A model generated the notes under the pieces. The model was not told the DNA's origin. It saw only the letters and a list, made by a program, of their open reading frames with translations, and ran no database searches. DNA of 64,000 bases from Fibrobacter sp. UWB2. Its GTDB lineage: Bacteria; Fibrobacterota; Fibrobacteria; Fibrobacterales; Fibrobacteraceae. Numbering within the stretch: position 1 is the first letter of the stretch; every line of letters begins with the position of its first letter. The stretch covers positions 62,001 to 126,000 of the forward strand of contig NZ_MWQK01000002.1 of NCBI RefSeq assembly GCF_002210425.1, read 5' to 3'. Shown piece by piece: positions 25,401 to 33,604 of the stretch. The position numbers and the translations under genes were made by a program.

Positions 25401-26855
25401 ATGAAATCGGAATCCATGCTCGCCACAGAAAAGATGCTTGATGTGGTCAAGACTCTTTTAGATGAAGAACAGCCGGAGGCTCTTTTCCCGAAAATTCTCG
25501 AAGTGGCAAAAGGCGTTTTGCATGCCGATGCCGCTGTGTTGGATATTGGTGGCGAAGAACCGCTTCATTTCTCGAATCCGGAGAAGGTTTCGATTTCGAT
25601 TTCGGCGGTTCGACTTGCAAAAAACGAAAAGCGTGCCGTGGTGTGGAACCAGCTCGATGACGAATCGGCGGACTTGTCCAAGTCCATTGTGCAAAACCAG
25701 CTCACGAGCATTATGGTGTCTCCGTTTAGAACGCCGGAATCCGAGGCGGGGTATCTCTATTTGCAGCGTGCCGCCCGTAAGGAGCCGTTCACCGACGAAG
25801 ACAGCGCTTTGTTTGATTCGTTTGTGGCGGTCTGCGAAAAGTTTGCGTTTGCCGCTTACGACCGTTTGCGCGATAAGGAATCGCTCGATACGCTTAAGAA
25901 TGTTGTCCGCAAGGATGGAATTGTGTATTCTTCGAAGGCGATGGTCGATGTGATTGCGATGGCCGACAAGCTTTCTCCGCTCCCGCTTCCGGTGATTATC
26001 CGTGGCGAGACGGGAACGGGCAAGGAAGTGATGGCGCGTTACATCCACAAGCATAGCCCGCGTGCCGAAAAACCGTTCATTGCGGTGAACTGCGGTGCCA
26101 TTCCGGAGCACTTGATGGAATCGCTCATGTTCGGGCATGCCAAGGGGTCGTTCACGGGTGCGATTGAAAACAAGAAGGGCTTTTTTGAAGAAGCCGATGG
26201 CGGTACGATTTTCCTCGATGAAATCGGCGAGCTCCCGCTCAACATGCAGGTAAAGCTTTTGCGCGTGTTGCAAGAAAAGCACATCACGCGAGTGGGCGAC
26301 AATCGTGAAATTCCGGTGAACGTGCGCGTAATCAGTGCAACGCATGTGGACTTGGAAGAGGCCGTGCGCGAAAAACGCTTCCGCGAAGATTTGTATTTCC
26401 GTATTCAGGTGCTGCCGCTTGAACTCCCGCCGCTGCGCGATCGCGGCCAGGATGTGGTGCTCTTGGCGGAGAATTTTATCCAGCGCTATGGTGCAGAATA
26501 TGGCCGTGGAAAATTCCACTTGAGCCGTAACGCCGAAAAGGCGCTGCTCGGTTACCACTGGCCGGGTAACGTGCGCGAACTCGAAAACCGCGTGCAGAAA
26601 GGTTTGGTGCAGGCCGTGCATGGCGTGATTCAGCCCAAGGATTTAGGGCTTGATGATATGCAGGTGCAGGCGAAGGAATCGCCGCGCACGCTCAAGGAAG
26701 CCCGCGAAGCGGTCGAACGCGAAGTCATCTCTCGCGCCCTCAAGGATACGAATGCGAACCTCACGCTCGCTTCTACGATTCTTGGCATTGACCGCAAGGT
26801 GTTGCGCGAAATCATGGAACGCCTGGGCTTGAAAAAAGAAGACTTTAAGGTATAG
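25401..26855 (+). CDS. Sigma-54-dependent transcriptional activator (GAF-AAA-HTH)
   Basis: The 484-residue protein has an N-terminal GAF-like sensor (residues 10-165) and a sigma-54 AAA+ domain (about 175-405). That domain holds Walker A GETGTGKE, the sigma-54 contact loop as GSFTGA (the first Ala is Ser), Walker B TIFLDEIGEL and R-finger FREDLYFR. A Fis-type HTH is at the end (ANLTLASTILGIDRKVLREIMERLGL). There is no receiver domain, so input comes through GAF or phosphorylation, possibly by the kinase just upstream. I found no clear -24/-12 promoter in the nearby gaps. Confidence 0.93.
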   Translation: MKSESMLATEKMLDVVKTLLDEEQPEALFPKILEVAKGVLHADAAVLDIGGEEPLHFSNPEKVSISISAVRLAKNEKRAVVWNQLDDESADLSKSIVQNQLTSIMVSPFRTPESEAGYLYLQRAARKEPFTDEDSALFDSFVAVCEKFAFAAYDRLRDKESLDTLKNVVRKDGIVYSSKAMVDVIAMADKLSPLPLPVIIRGETGTGKEVMARYIHKHSPRAEKPFIAVNCGAIPEHLMESLMFGHAKGSFTGAIENKKGFFEEADGGTIFLDEIGELPLNMQVKLLRVLQEKHITRVGDNREIPVNVRVISATHVDLEEAVREKRFREDLYFRIQVLPLELPPLRDRGQDVVLLAENFIQRYGAEYGRGKFHLSRNAEKALLGYHWPGNVRELENRVQKGLVQAVHGVIQPKDLGLDDMQVQAKESPRTLKEAREAVEREVISRALKDTNANLTLASTILGIDRKVLREIMERLGLKKEDFKV

Positions 26856-26899
26856 GGATGTTTTGTAAAATGCTGAAGCTCAATTTAAGGAGACTCACC

Positions 26900-27400
26900 A
26901 TGAAGAAGATTGTAATGGCATCCGCTGTGATGGCGGCAACGGCCATGGCAGGCGAAATTGATTCTCGCCCGGAAGCAAGCGTCCCGACGCCAGTCGAGGC
27001 TCGTGAAACTTTGGACAAAGTTCCGAAAATGTCCGAAAAGGAAAATGTGGACTGGCAGAAAATGCGTGAAGAACGCCGCCTTGCCCGTGAACAGATTCTC
27101 AAGGATTTGAGGACCAATTCGGTGGCCGAAAAGAAAGAGTTGCGCAATGAACTTGCAAAGCCCGCTGTTGCGGAATTGCCGCCTGTTGCCGAAAAGGATG
27201 CGGTAAAGCCGAAGGACGAGTTTGTTCGCGAAAAGAAAATCGAAGAAAAAGAACAACCGAAGGAACCGCAGGGCGGTATGAATCCGTGGCCTGGTCGCAT
27301 GGAACCGATGCGTCCGTTTGTCCCGCGCCCGATTGAACGCAATCCCTGGGAAAAGCATAATCAGCGTGATTGGGAGAAGGGAAATTTCCCGAAAAAATAG
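26900..27400 (+). CDS. Exported Lys/Glu/Pro-rich hypothetical protein
   Basis: This 166-residue protein starts at ATG 26900 behind TAAGGAGA. A short signal peptide ends at about AMAGE. The mature part is highly charged (EERRLAREQILKDLR) and then Pro/Arg-rich (MNPWPGRMEPMRPF), with no predicted fold. Its TAG is directly followed by the ATG of the barrel gene, so the pair is co-translated. No family is recognised. It may be a periplasmic companion of the barrel. Confidence 0.65.
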   Translation: MKKIVMASAVMAATAMAGEIDSRPEASVPTPVEARETLDKVPKMSEKENVDWQKMREERRLAREQILKDLRTNSVAEKKELRNELAKPAVAELPPVAEKDAVKPKDEFVREKKIEEKEQPKEPQGGMNPWPGRMEPMRPFVPRPIERNPWEKHNQRDWEKGNFPKK

Positions 27401-28648
27401 ATGGTTCGCTGGTTTGGTTTGATAATGCTTGTGCTTGCGACTGCGCTCTTTGCCGAGACGCAGGAGGAGGCGTATTACCGCGCGATGAAGGCGGAAGAGG
27501 CTGGAGATATTCCTGCCGCTCTTAAGGCCTTTGAAGAAGCGGTGGCGTTGCCTGGCGAGTACACCGAAGAAATCCAGGGGATTATCCGCGATTACAAGTC
27601 GGCTATGGGGGTCGAAGATGACGACGCGTCTAGCTTAGACAATGCGTCGAATCCGTGGGAATTCCATATCGCTGGTGAACTTGGACTTTACGGGATGCAC
27701 TACAAGGAAACAGGTCTGGAAGATGCCGAAAAAGGCGGGGACCTCTTCTTGAATGTGAATCCGTATTTTGACTATACGACCGCAACTTGGTCGCATACGT
27801 TTGCCGCTTCGGTGCTGGGTGACTACTTCTTGAATAACGATGAAATGTCGCTCTTGGATACGAATGACTGGAACCTGGTTCTTGGGCTGGAATACACGTT
27901 GATGGGGCGTGGTATGCTCCTGGATGCGGGTTACGATTTTAACATCGAGGGCAAGGAACTTTCATCGGATTTTTATGTGTGGTTCGAAAAGGACTTGTAC
28001 CGTTTTGAAAAACAGCGCATTGGAGCTGTCGCCTGGGCTTATTACCAGACTTCCGGCCCGATGTCGTTTGCGGCGTACGCCTCGTGGCATAGGACTGCTC
28101 CCGAAGGCCTGAACGGAACGGTCTATGTGGGCGCAAAGTTCGAAGCCGATTCTGCGTTTGACTACAAAACGTTTATGCAATCCTATGCGACATATAAACA
28201 AGCGGTTAGCACTTATAATGAATATTGGCAGTATTTGAATGACAGTATCGCTTATATGGCCGATGATGAATATGAAGCGTATGTGGCGAATCCCCCTGCG
28301 GAACCATCGGTCGAAAGTATTGTCTACCGCCAGACGATGGGCAAATGGTTTGGCCCGGTATTCCGTTCTAGAATTTCGTACAAGTTTAAGAACCGCATTA
28401 CCGTTGAAGCAAAAATGAACTTGTTTTACGGCTTTGCCGTCGGAGGTCCTGATTCCGATTACGAAAAAATCAAGAAGTTTAACGGCACTTGGGGTGCCTC
28501 GGTTTCGTGGAAGTATTGGAAGATGGTCTACTACTTAGGACTGGAACGCAATTATAAACATATGGATTTGCCCAATTTCTACAAGGGATTGTATCGCGAA
28601 AGTACGGTCCTCACGCAGCTCAAGCTTGGCGTGAAATGGGACATCTAG
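27401..28648 (+). CDS. Putative outer-membrane beta-barrel protein
   Basis: The 415-residue protein has a signal peptide (cleavage near LFAET), a short TPR-like helical pair (residues 22-65, YYRAMKAEEAGDIPAALKAF) and then about 14-16 amphipathic strands rich in Tyr, Trp and Phe. It ends LKLGVKWDI. This is the common Fibrobacter barrel arrangement; transport function is unknown. It directly follows the small exported protein and is closed by a terminator. Confidence 0.7.
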   Translation: MVRWFGLIMLVLATALFAETQEEAYYRAMKAEEAGDIPAALKAFEEAVALPGEYTEEIQGIIRDYKSAMGVEDDDASSLDNASNPWEFHIAGELGLYGMHYKETGLEDAEKGGDLFLNVNPYFDYTTATWSHTFAASVLGDYFLNNDEMSLLDTNDWNLVLGLEYTLMGRGMLLDAGYDFNIEGKELSSDFYVWFEKDLYRFEKQRIGAVAWAYYQTSGPMSFAAYASWHRTAPEGLNGTVYVGAKFEADSAFDYKTFMQSYATYKQAVSTYNEYWQYLNDSIAYMADDEYEAYVANPPAEPSVESIVYRQTMGKWFGPVFRSRISYKFKNRITVEAKMNLFYGFAVGGPDSDYEKIKKFNGTWGASVSWKYWKMVYYLGLERNYKHMDLPNFYKGLYRESTVLTQLKLGVKWDI

Positions 28649-28676
28649 AAAATTTGGTGAAATGGAGTAAAAAAAG

Positions 28677-28702
28677 GAGGCAAGCGTAAGCTTGCCTCTT
28701 TT
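28677..28702 (+). terminator. Terminator after the barrel gene
   Basis: A perfect 9-bp stem GAGGCAAGC/GCTTGCCTC with loop GTAA is followed by T4. Confidence 0.9.
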
Positions 28703-28705
28703 ACG

Positions 28706-28778
28706 TGGAGATAGTGGGAGTCGAACCCATGACCTACAGATTGCGAACCTGTCGCTCTACCAACTGAGCTATATCCCC
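28706..28778 (-). tRNA. tRNA-Ala (anticodon CGC)
   Basis: On the minus strand the gene folds into a full cloverleaf. The acceptor GGGGATA pairs with TATCTCC, with the G3.U70 pair that identifies alanine tRNA. The D arm is GCTC/GAGC. The anticodon stem ACAGG/TCTGT carries loop TTCGCAA (anticodon CGC). The T loop is TTCGACT and the discriminator is A. CCA is not encoded. The T stem has one A.C mismatch at its base. Confidence 0.9.
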
Positions 28779-28842
28779 AGCTTTTTTGCTTGATAGCGGG
28801 CTGAATATAGCTAAAGTAAGGTTGTTTGGCAAGTGAATGGCT

Positions 28843-29601
28843 CTAGAATTTGAAGCTCCCGTATGCTCCGAGGTCCTTTTCTGTGTTGTCTTTGTAGGAT
28901 CCATTGCCGAACCAGATACCTGCGTAGGCTCCAACTTCGAACATATCGTTAAAGGCGTATTTTGCCCCGACATAGATTCTGGCATCGATATCGCCCCCTC
29001 CGGCGCTATTGTATCTGTAACCGTCATCAGCGAAATAGCCGAGAAAGACATCAATGTTTGCGCCGACATAAGGGGTAAATTGCGGTGTGACATTGAATTC
29101 AAATTCTGTACTGGCGTTTAGGAACATTGAGGTTATGTCTGCTGAGCCTATAAAGTATGTTGCAATGCCGATTTCAGAACCAAATCTGATGAATGAGTTG
29201 ATGGAGTTGGAGTACTGTGCACCGGCTGCGACGGACCATACGTCCTTGGCATAGTAGGATTCATCTGCAGTGGGGAAACCTACATCGGTAAAAACGTTAA
29301 TGGTGGGTGTGATTTGGTAGCGTGCCATGAACGTCAGTGCTCCGAGACCATCTGCGTTCATGTCATGCCCATCATAATGTGTGAAAAAACGATAGGGAAG
29401 CACGAGGGCGAGTTCTAGATTTTGAATAACAGAATAGCGGGCGCCTATGGTTCCAGTAAGAGAGCTTGAGTATTTATCCGTTGTATAACCTACTGCGGTG
29501 CCAACTTCGCCTTTGTGTTGATCAAGAACAGGGTATAAGTCCCAGGCGGCAAATGATGTGCTAGCGGCTAGGGCTGCTGCAATTGCAAGTTTCTTAAACA
29601 T
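28843..29601 (-). CDS. Small outer-membrane barrel protein
   Basis: The 252-residue protein has a clear signal peptide (LAASTSFAAW) followed by about ten amphipathic strands and a C-terminal AYGSFKF ending in Phe, as in outer-membrane barrels. Repeated Y-x-Gly-x-N patterns suggest a porin-like or assembly-type barrel. No family is recognised. GGAGGATTT precedes the ATG. Symporter gene 29685-31268 lies upstream on the same strand, 83 bases away. Confidence 0.7.
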   Translation of the reverse strand: MFKKLAIAAALAASTSFAAWDLYPVLDQHKGEVGTAVGYTTDKYSSSLTGTIGARYSVIQNLELALVLPYRFFTHYDGHDMNADGLGALTFMARYQITPTINVFTDVGFPTADESYYAKDVWSVAAGAQYSNSINSFIRFGSEIGIATYFIGSADITSMFLNASTEFEFNVTPQFTPYVGANIDVFLGYFADDGYRYNSAGGGDIDARIYVGAKYAFNDMFEVGAYAGIWFGNGSYKDNTEKDLGAYGSFKF

Positions 29602-29684
29602 AAAATCCTCCTTATATGAAAGAACTTGTACTTTATCGGTTTTGCGATAAAGTACAAAAACATTGTTCGAAAAACCACAATTTT

Positions 29685-31268
29685 TTAGAGTTCTTTATGA
29701 ATTAGGTTTGCTTTTTGGGCGGTCATCAAAAGTTCAAGCTGCAAACAGAAACCATTCATGGCGGGTAGCAGGTAGCCAACGGTTGAACCGATAATCACTG
29801 CTAGCGGCATCATCGACAAGTCTGTTCCGCAGGCCGAAAAAAGAATCGGCAAGACGGCGAATGCAGACCCCGGAATGGGAGGGGCTGCAATGGCTATAAT
29901 GACCGAGACGAGAACAAGCTTGAAGAGTACGAGAATATCAACGGCCCCAAGAGAAATATCCGTGAGGACCCAAACAATCGCGCCAAGCATAATAGCCCCG
30001 TTTGGCATGTAGAAAACAACGCCGAGTGGCAGACCGAAATCGGTAAACTTTTGGTCGATGCCCCATTTTTCTTTGCAGCATTTCATTGATTCTGGCATGG
30101 CGGACATCTGCGAACTGGTCGTCAGGTTTATCAATAGCGATGGCAATTGGGCCGAGAAAAGTTTCGAGAAAGGTTGCTTGGTAACGTATAGGGTGCGGGC
30201 GATGGTGATGCCGATGGTAATTGCGGCACCGACAAGCGAAATGACAAAGATTCGCGATACTAGATAAACCTGGCTGAGCATGTTGCTCAGAAGTAGGTTT
30301 GTAACACCGAGATAAACAAATAAGGGGAGTGTCTTGCAGACAAATGCCATCATTTTGTTGATGATGTTTCCGGCTTCATCACAAAATTTTCGGAAGGTTC
30401 GGACTTTATCGCCCAACAGGAGCAAAACGATACCGATAAAAGTTGCGATAACAATCACCTGCATATCGTTGTCGGTTGCGAATGGCGTAACGAGGTTGCT
30501 TGGGATGATGTCGAGTACAAGTTTCAGTAGATCGGAGAAAATGTTGCTGCCTTCGCTTACTGCGTGGGTTGGAGTAAGCCCTATGGCTAGCCCCACGACA
30601 ACCATCGCTATCATGGCGATAAAGTAAGTTCCCGTCATGCGCTTGAGGAGGCTTCCGCCTAGTTTACCGAATGTGGAAACACCTCCGATGCCGCAGATCC
30701 CGGAAATAACGGCGAAAAACACCAATGGCGTCGCTAGTTCCGAAAAAACGGCAGAAAGTTTAGTAAATGAATTGGCTATGGCCGGAACCAGGTATTCGTT
30801 ACGCACTGTTTCGGGCATAAACGAAGAAGAAATCCAGGTTAACAGGGCTAGAAGTACGGAAATGAAAATGCTTATGAGGAGTGCATTTTTACGGGGCTTG
30901 AGCGGAACGGGAATGGAAACCTTGTTGATACCGTTCTTGTACTCGTAATTTGGACGCATGTTCAGACGAACGAGAATGTCGTAGGACAAGTCGTTATCTT
31001 GATCGATGTCAAGCGGGTTCTGATAGGGGCCTTTCTGTGAAACTTCGAAACGGATGTTCCCGAAACTCTTGGTGCCGCATAGACGGCAACGGCATCCTGT
31101 TCCGTACAGCTCGCGAAAACGTAAGAGAATTTCTTCTAGTGAAAGTCTGAATGCAGTTGTGTTGACGGCTCTTTTCTTGGCGGCCTGGTTGTAGGCGTTT
31201 TCAGCCTCCTCAATCCAGTTCTGGATTTGCTCGTCTGTTAGGTACGCGTTTTCTTTGAAAAGTATCAT
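29685..31268 (-). CDS. Dicarboxylate/amino acid:cation symporter with extra N-terminal domain
   Basis: The 527-residue protein is of the DAACS (GltP/DctA) family. TM1 starts near residue 128. The transport core shows the serine-rich loop LLINLTTSSQMSAMPESM, a diverged NMDGT region (FYMPNGAIMLG) and IAAPPIPGSAFAVLP. Before TM1 is a cytoplasmic domain of about 120 residues containing LSLEEILLRFRELYG, a C-x-C-x-x-C cluster (CRCRLC) and a beta-rich part. The LSLEEIL helix recalls the N-box of GHKL/anti-sigma-type ATP-binding folds, an inference. The substrate is probably a dicarboxylate or acidic amino acid. Confidence 0.85.
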   Translation of the reverse strand: MILFKENAYLTDEQIQNWIEEAENAYNQAAKKRAVNTTAFRLSLEEILLRFRELYGTGCRCRLCGTKSFGNIRFEVSQKGPYQNPLDIDQDNDLSYDILVRLNMRPNYEYKNGINKVSIPVPLKPRKNALLISIFISVLLALLTWISSSFMPETVRNEYLVPAIANSFTKLSAVFSELATPLVFFAVISGICGIGGVSTFGKLGGSLLKRMTGTYFIAMIAMVVVGLAIGLTPTHAVSEGSNIFSDLLKLVLDIIPSNLVTPFATDNDMQVIVIATFIGIVLLLLGDKVRTFRKFCDEAGNIINKMMAFVCKTLPLFVYLGVTNLLLSNMLSQVYLVSRIFVISLVGAAITIGITIARTLYVTKQPFSKLFSAQLPSLLINLTTSSQMSAMPESMKCCKEKWGIDQKFTDFGLPLGVVFYMPNGAIMLGAIVWVLTDISLGAVDILVLFKLVLVSVIIAIAAPPIPGSAFAVLPILFSACGTDLSMMPLAVIIGSTVGYLLPAMNGFCLQLELLMTAQKANLIHKEL

Positions 31269-31386
31269 TGCTCCACCTCTTTTCTATAAACGTAATATAT
31301 AGTTTTTATAAAAAGAGAGTTGCTATACGATTAATGAATTTGGTATTATGTTTAATGGTGATGAAAAGTTGGAGAAAAAATTTAAA

Positions 31387-31446
31387 ATGAAAGCAAAGAT
31401 CTTTTTCGCTATTTTATTAATAGTCTTTTGTGTGATGAGATGCTGA
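31387..31446 (+). pseudogene. Possible broken small lipoprotein
   Basis: The 19 codons encode MKAKIFFAILLIVFCVMRC and then TGA, which is a lipoprotein-like signal ending exactly at a Cys. Right after it another frame (ATG 31440 to TAG 31499) reads a short hydrophilic tail, KIKRERDNSTPPKQDDK. One frameshift would join them into an about 37-residue small lipoprotein. It may equally be chance in an AT-rich gap. Confidence 0.2.
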
Positions 31447-31519
31447 AAATCAAAAGAGAACGAGATAATTCAACACCTCCCAAACAAGATGATAAATAGC
31501 TTCCGATAAATGTTATCCG

Positions 31520-32107
31520 TTATCGTCTTTTGAACACAACGATTTCGGCATCGGCACCGTTCTTGCCGTATTCGCTCACGAGAATGTAGCGCTCGTCGCA
31601 GGCGATTCCGTAGCAACGGCCTTCAGCATTTTGCTTTTCGACCTGGTTGCCCCAGTAGCTTGCGTTATCGTCCAATAGCTTGACGCTGTTGTCGTTTATT
31701 TTGTATTCCTGATTGATGAACGAGCCTTGCAGAACGAAGAGGTTGTCGATTTTCGGCATGTCCTTGATGTTAAGCGCGTTGACTTCTTCAATCAGCTTTT
31801 GCTTGATGGGGGAGTTTGCATGCGGGAGCTCTGCGTCGCTTGATTTCCAACGCTTGAGAGTCGGGAAATACTTGCGGAGTTCTGCCTTGTACTCTTCGCG
31901 GGTGAGATTTTTACCGGTATTCTTGTTGAATTCGTCAACGAACTGCGAGCAGAATTCTACCATCTGTTCCATGTTGAAGTCGCCGGTGAATGCTCCGTCT
32001 TTGTAGCAGTAGATGCAGTATTCGTCGTTCTTGCTGCCATCGGCGTTTGTGCCGAGGATTTCTGGTGTGAGCGGCATGCCGCAGCTCTGACAAAATTTTA
32101 ATTCCAT
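31520..32107 (-). CDS. Zinc-ribbon domain protein
   Basis: The 195-residue cytoplasmic protein starts at ATG 32107 behind AAAGGAGAA. An N-terminal treble-Cys zinc ribbon (CQSCGMPL...EYCIYCYKDG) matches the putative zinc-ribbon family, often found in stress or AraC-linked genes. It is followed by a helical segment (FTGDFNMEQMVEFC) and a C-terminal beta-rich part of unknown type (residues 105-195). It lies 17 bases after the VOC gene, probably in one transcript. Confidence 0.8.
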   Translation of the reverse strand: MELKFCQSCGMPLTPEILGTNADGSKNDEYCIYCYKDGAFTGDFNMEQMVEFCSQFVDEFNKNTGKNLTREEYKAELRKYFPTLKRWKSSDAELPHANSPIKQKLIEEVNALNIKDMPKIDNLFVLQGSFINQEYKINDNSVKLLDDNASYWGNQVEKQNAEGRCYGIACDERYILVSEYGKNGADAEIVVFKRR

Positions 32108-32124
32108 AGGTTCTCCTTTATTTG

Positions 32125-32517
32125 TTAATCCTTGACGAAAGACCCGATTTCTACCAAATTGCCTTCGGGGTCGGCGATGTAGCAGGTACGTTGCCCCCAC
32201 GGTTCCGTAGTCGGCGGCATGACGCCTTTTGCACCTGCAGCAGTGACTTTGGCGTACGCCTTATCTACTTCGGCGTAGTTCGCGACGCCTAATGCAATTT
32301 CAAAATGCCCGTTGACGCCTTTACAGTAAGCGAACTTTTGGCTTGTCATTTTTTCAAAATCGGATTTTCGGAACAGCAAGAACAAAGTGCCGTCCTTTTC
32401 TAGAAAAACGTTAGTCGTATTTTCGTCTTCCTTGATTTCAAAACCCAAGACATCTCTATAAAAGCGGACCATCGTCGCCATGTTATCGACAAAAATTCCA
32501 AAGCCCTCTAATTTCAT
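32125..32517 (-). CDS. Glyoxalase/bleomycin-resistance (VOC) family protein
   Basis: This 130-residue single-domain pair of beta-alpha-beta-beta-beta modules has FVDNMATMVRFYRDVLGFEI at the start, a GHFEIAL metal-ligand strand and CYIADPEGNLVEIGSF at the end. VOC proteins are metal-dependent isomerases, dioxygenases or drug binders; the substrate cannot be told. AGGAGG precedes the ATG. The fossil cointegrate begins 46 bases upstream of its start, within the probable promoter region. Confidence 0.88.
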   Translation of the reverse strand: MKLEGFGIFVDNMATMVRFYRDVLGFEIKEDENTTNVFLEKDGTLFLLFRKSDFEKMTSQKFAYCKGVNGHFEIALGVANYAEVDKAYAKVTAAGAKGVMPPTTEPWGQRTCYIADPEGNLVEIGSFVKD

Positions 32518-32555
32518 CGCAAAACCTCCTTATACTATATGCACAAATGTATACT

Positions 32556-32563
32556 ATTCTGAA
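32556..32563. repeat. Outer 8-bp direct repeat, left (ATTCTGAA)
   Basis: ATTCTGAA abuts the left end of element copy 1 and occurs again exactly at the right end of copy 2 (35784-35791). It fits the target-site duplication of the whole block. Confidence 0.7.
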
Positions 32564-32722
32564 GGCTATGTAGAACTTTAATGTTGAAACACCGCCTGAT
32601 GTTTAAAATTTTAAACAAAAAGGACTTTAAAAGGGCTTTTGGTGATTCGACAGGATTCAATGGCTCTTAAAAGCACGGTTCTTGTCAACATTCCATTAAC
32701 AACAAAAAAGTTCTACTTATCC
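32564..32722. mobile_element. 159-bp MITE-like element, copy 1
   Basis: It is identical to the second copy at 35625-35783 except for one base, and in the same orientation. The ends form a 16-bp imperfect terminal inverted repeat: GGCTATGTAGAACTTT at the left, and GGATAAGTAGAACTTT when the right end is read on the other strand. It is too short for a transposase, so it must be mobilised in trans. Its inner right flank is GAAATAAT (32723-32730), which also stands at the inner left flank of copy 2. Confidence 0.8.
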
Positions 32723-32818
32723 GAAATAATCCTGCTCATTAGGAACCTTGGTTTCGGCATAAAGATTATGTTGAAAGACATCGGGCGTATAGAAACTTTG
32801 CGGCGTCTGGATAAAGCC
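32723..32818 (-). pseudogene. BcsA-like glycosyltransferase, upstream fragment (middle of gene)
   Basis: On the minus strand this frame reads GFIQTPQSFYTPDVFQHN, then LYAETKVPNEQDYF, and runs into the element. QTPQ.F and PNEQDYFY are typical of processive family-2 glycosyltransferases of the cellulose-synthase type. Joined at GAAATAAT to the fragment beginning at 35624 it continues in frame as DYFYDIIEVSK. Its 5' side is fused out of frame to a nitroreductase start. Confidence 0.75.
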
Positions 32819-32954
32819 AAGAGGTCTGCGCATTACCGCCGGTGGGTCCGAAACGACCCGCCTCGACAACGGTCTGCAACTTTTCTAATTCCACAGGCTG
32901 CGCCTTGAATTTGCGCGTACTGCGACGGGTCTTGATAGCTTCTAAAGTATTCAT
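32819..32954 (-). pseudogene. Nitroreductase, N-terminal fragment
   Basis: About 45 residues match the start of the nitroreductase family (MNTLEAIKTRRSTRKF, then VVEAGRFGPTGGNAQT, the FMN-binding beginning). The family similarity stops at about QTS and the sequence changes to glycosyltransferase-derived DNA, read in another frame. So the gene lost about three quarters of its length by recombination. Confidence 0.75.
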
Positions 32955-32987
32955 GGTTCTAATTTAACAAAATCAAGGTTCAACCAA

Positions 32988-33593
32988 TTATCGCCAATAG
33001 ACCGTTCCCGTGAACGTCAGCGAATCTTCATTCGCCATTCGCTCCGCATAGACAAAATCAAAGAACGGCATTATATCATCCGATATTTCTAACTTAAGCG
33101 ACGGACCAAAGCCCCATTCCGAATGGCTTTTGTAATAATACTTGATTCCTTCTGTGGCATCGATTTCAAGAGTATCACCGGTAACACTGTATTTGGGAAT
33201 ATAGTCCGTCAATTTAATTTCATACTTTTTTTGATCTCCATATGCATCAATCAGTGCAAAATGAATCGTATTGCTTGAATCAGGCTGCAGCTCGTAATAG
33301 GGATGCCTGTAGTCGTTCGTCGCCTCTTCCTGAATATCGCCAGAGACAAATGTGTATTTATAAATTCCACCCCAGCAATCAATATCAAGATACCGGCTGA
33401 CACGGCCTATTTCTAGACGGGCCGGATATTGATTGCATTTTTTATTAGGCGCACATTTATAGCTAATTTCCATTTCAAGCGGAATAAGCTTGACAGCAAT
33501 CGGGCAATAATCGCTATAGTCTTCCTGTTTCAATGAACAGCCGACAAGTACCGCCAAAACAAGCAAAGCCCACCATTTATTCAAACGTTCCAT
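32988..33593 (-). CDS. Hypothetical lipoprotein in the inserted block
   Basis: The 201-residue protein has lipobox LVGC and an otherwise beta-rich body with Cys pairs (YKCAPNKKC). It shares layout with the next gene (33605-34348): a short lipoprotein signal, a KYEIKLTDYI/KKYDIDASPFL strand after an about 120-residue body, and a final VYWR or LKYNLKY strand. No family is recognised. AT-rich codons differ from the neighbours outside the block. It ends 34 bases before the nitroreductase fragment. Confidence 0.65.
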   Translation of the reverse strand: MERLNKWWALLVLAVLVGCSLKQEDYSDYCPIAVKLIPLEMEISYKCAPNKKCNQYPARLEIGRVSRYLDIDCWGGIYKYTFVSGDIQEEATNDYRHPYYELQPDSSNTIHFALIDAYGDQKKYEIKLTDYIPKYSVTGDTLEIDATEGIKYYYKSHSEWGFGPSLKLEISDDIMPFFDFVYAERMANEDSLTFTGTVYWR

Positions 33594-33604
33594 CTAGCCC
33601 CATC

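Noticed and set aside
25458-26621. 387-codon frame opposite the sigma-54 activator
   Set aside because: It shadows a clear AAA+ protein and has no recognisable motif.
32639-32908. Short frame starting in the 159-bp element (also at 35700)
   Set aside because: The shared 27 residues come from the element end and the rest differs between copies; no transposase motif.
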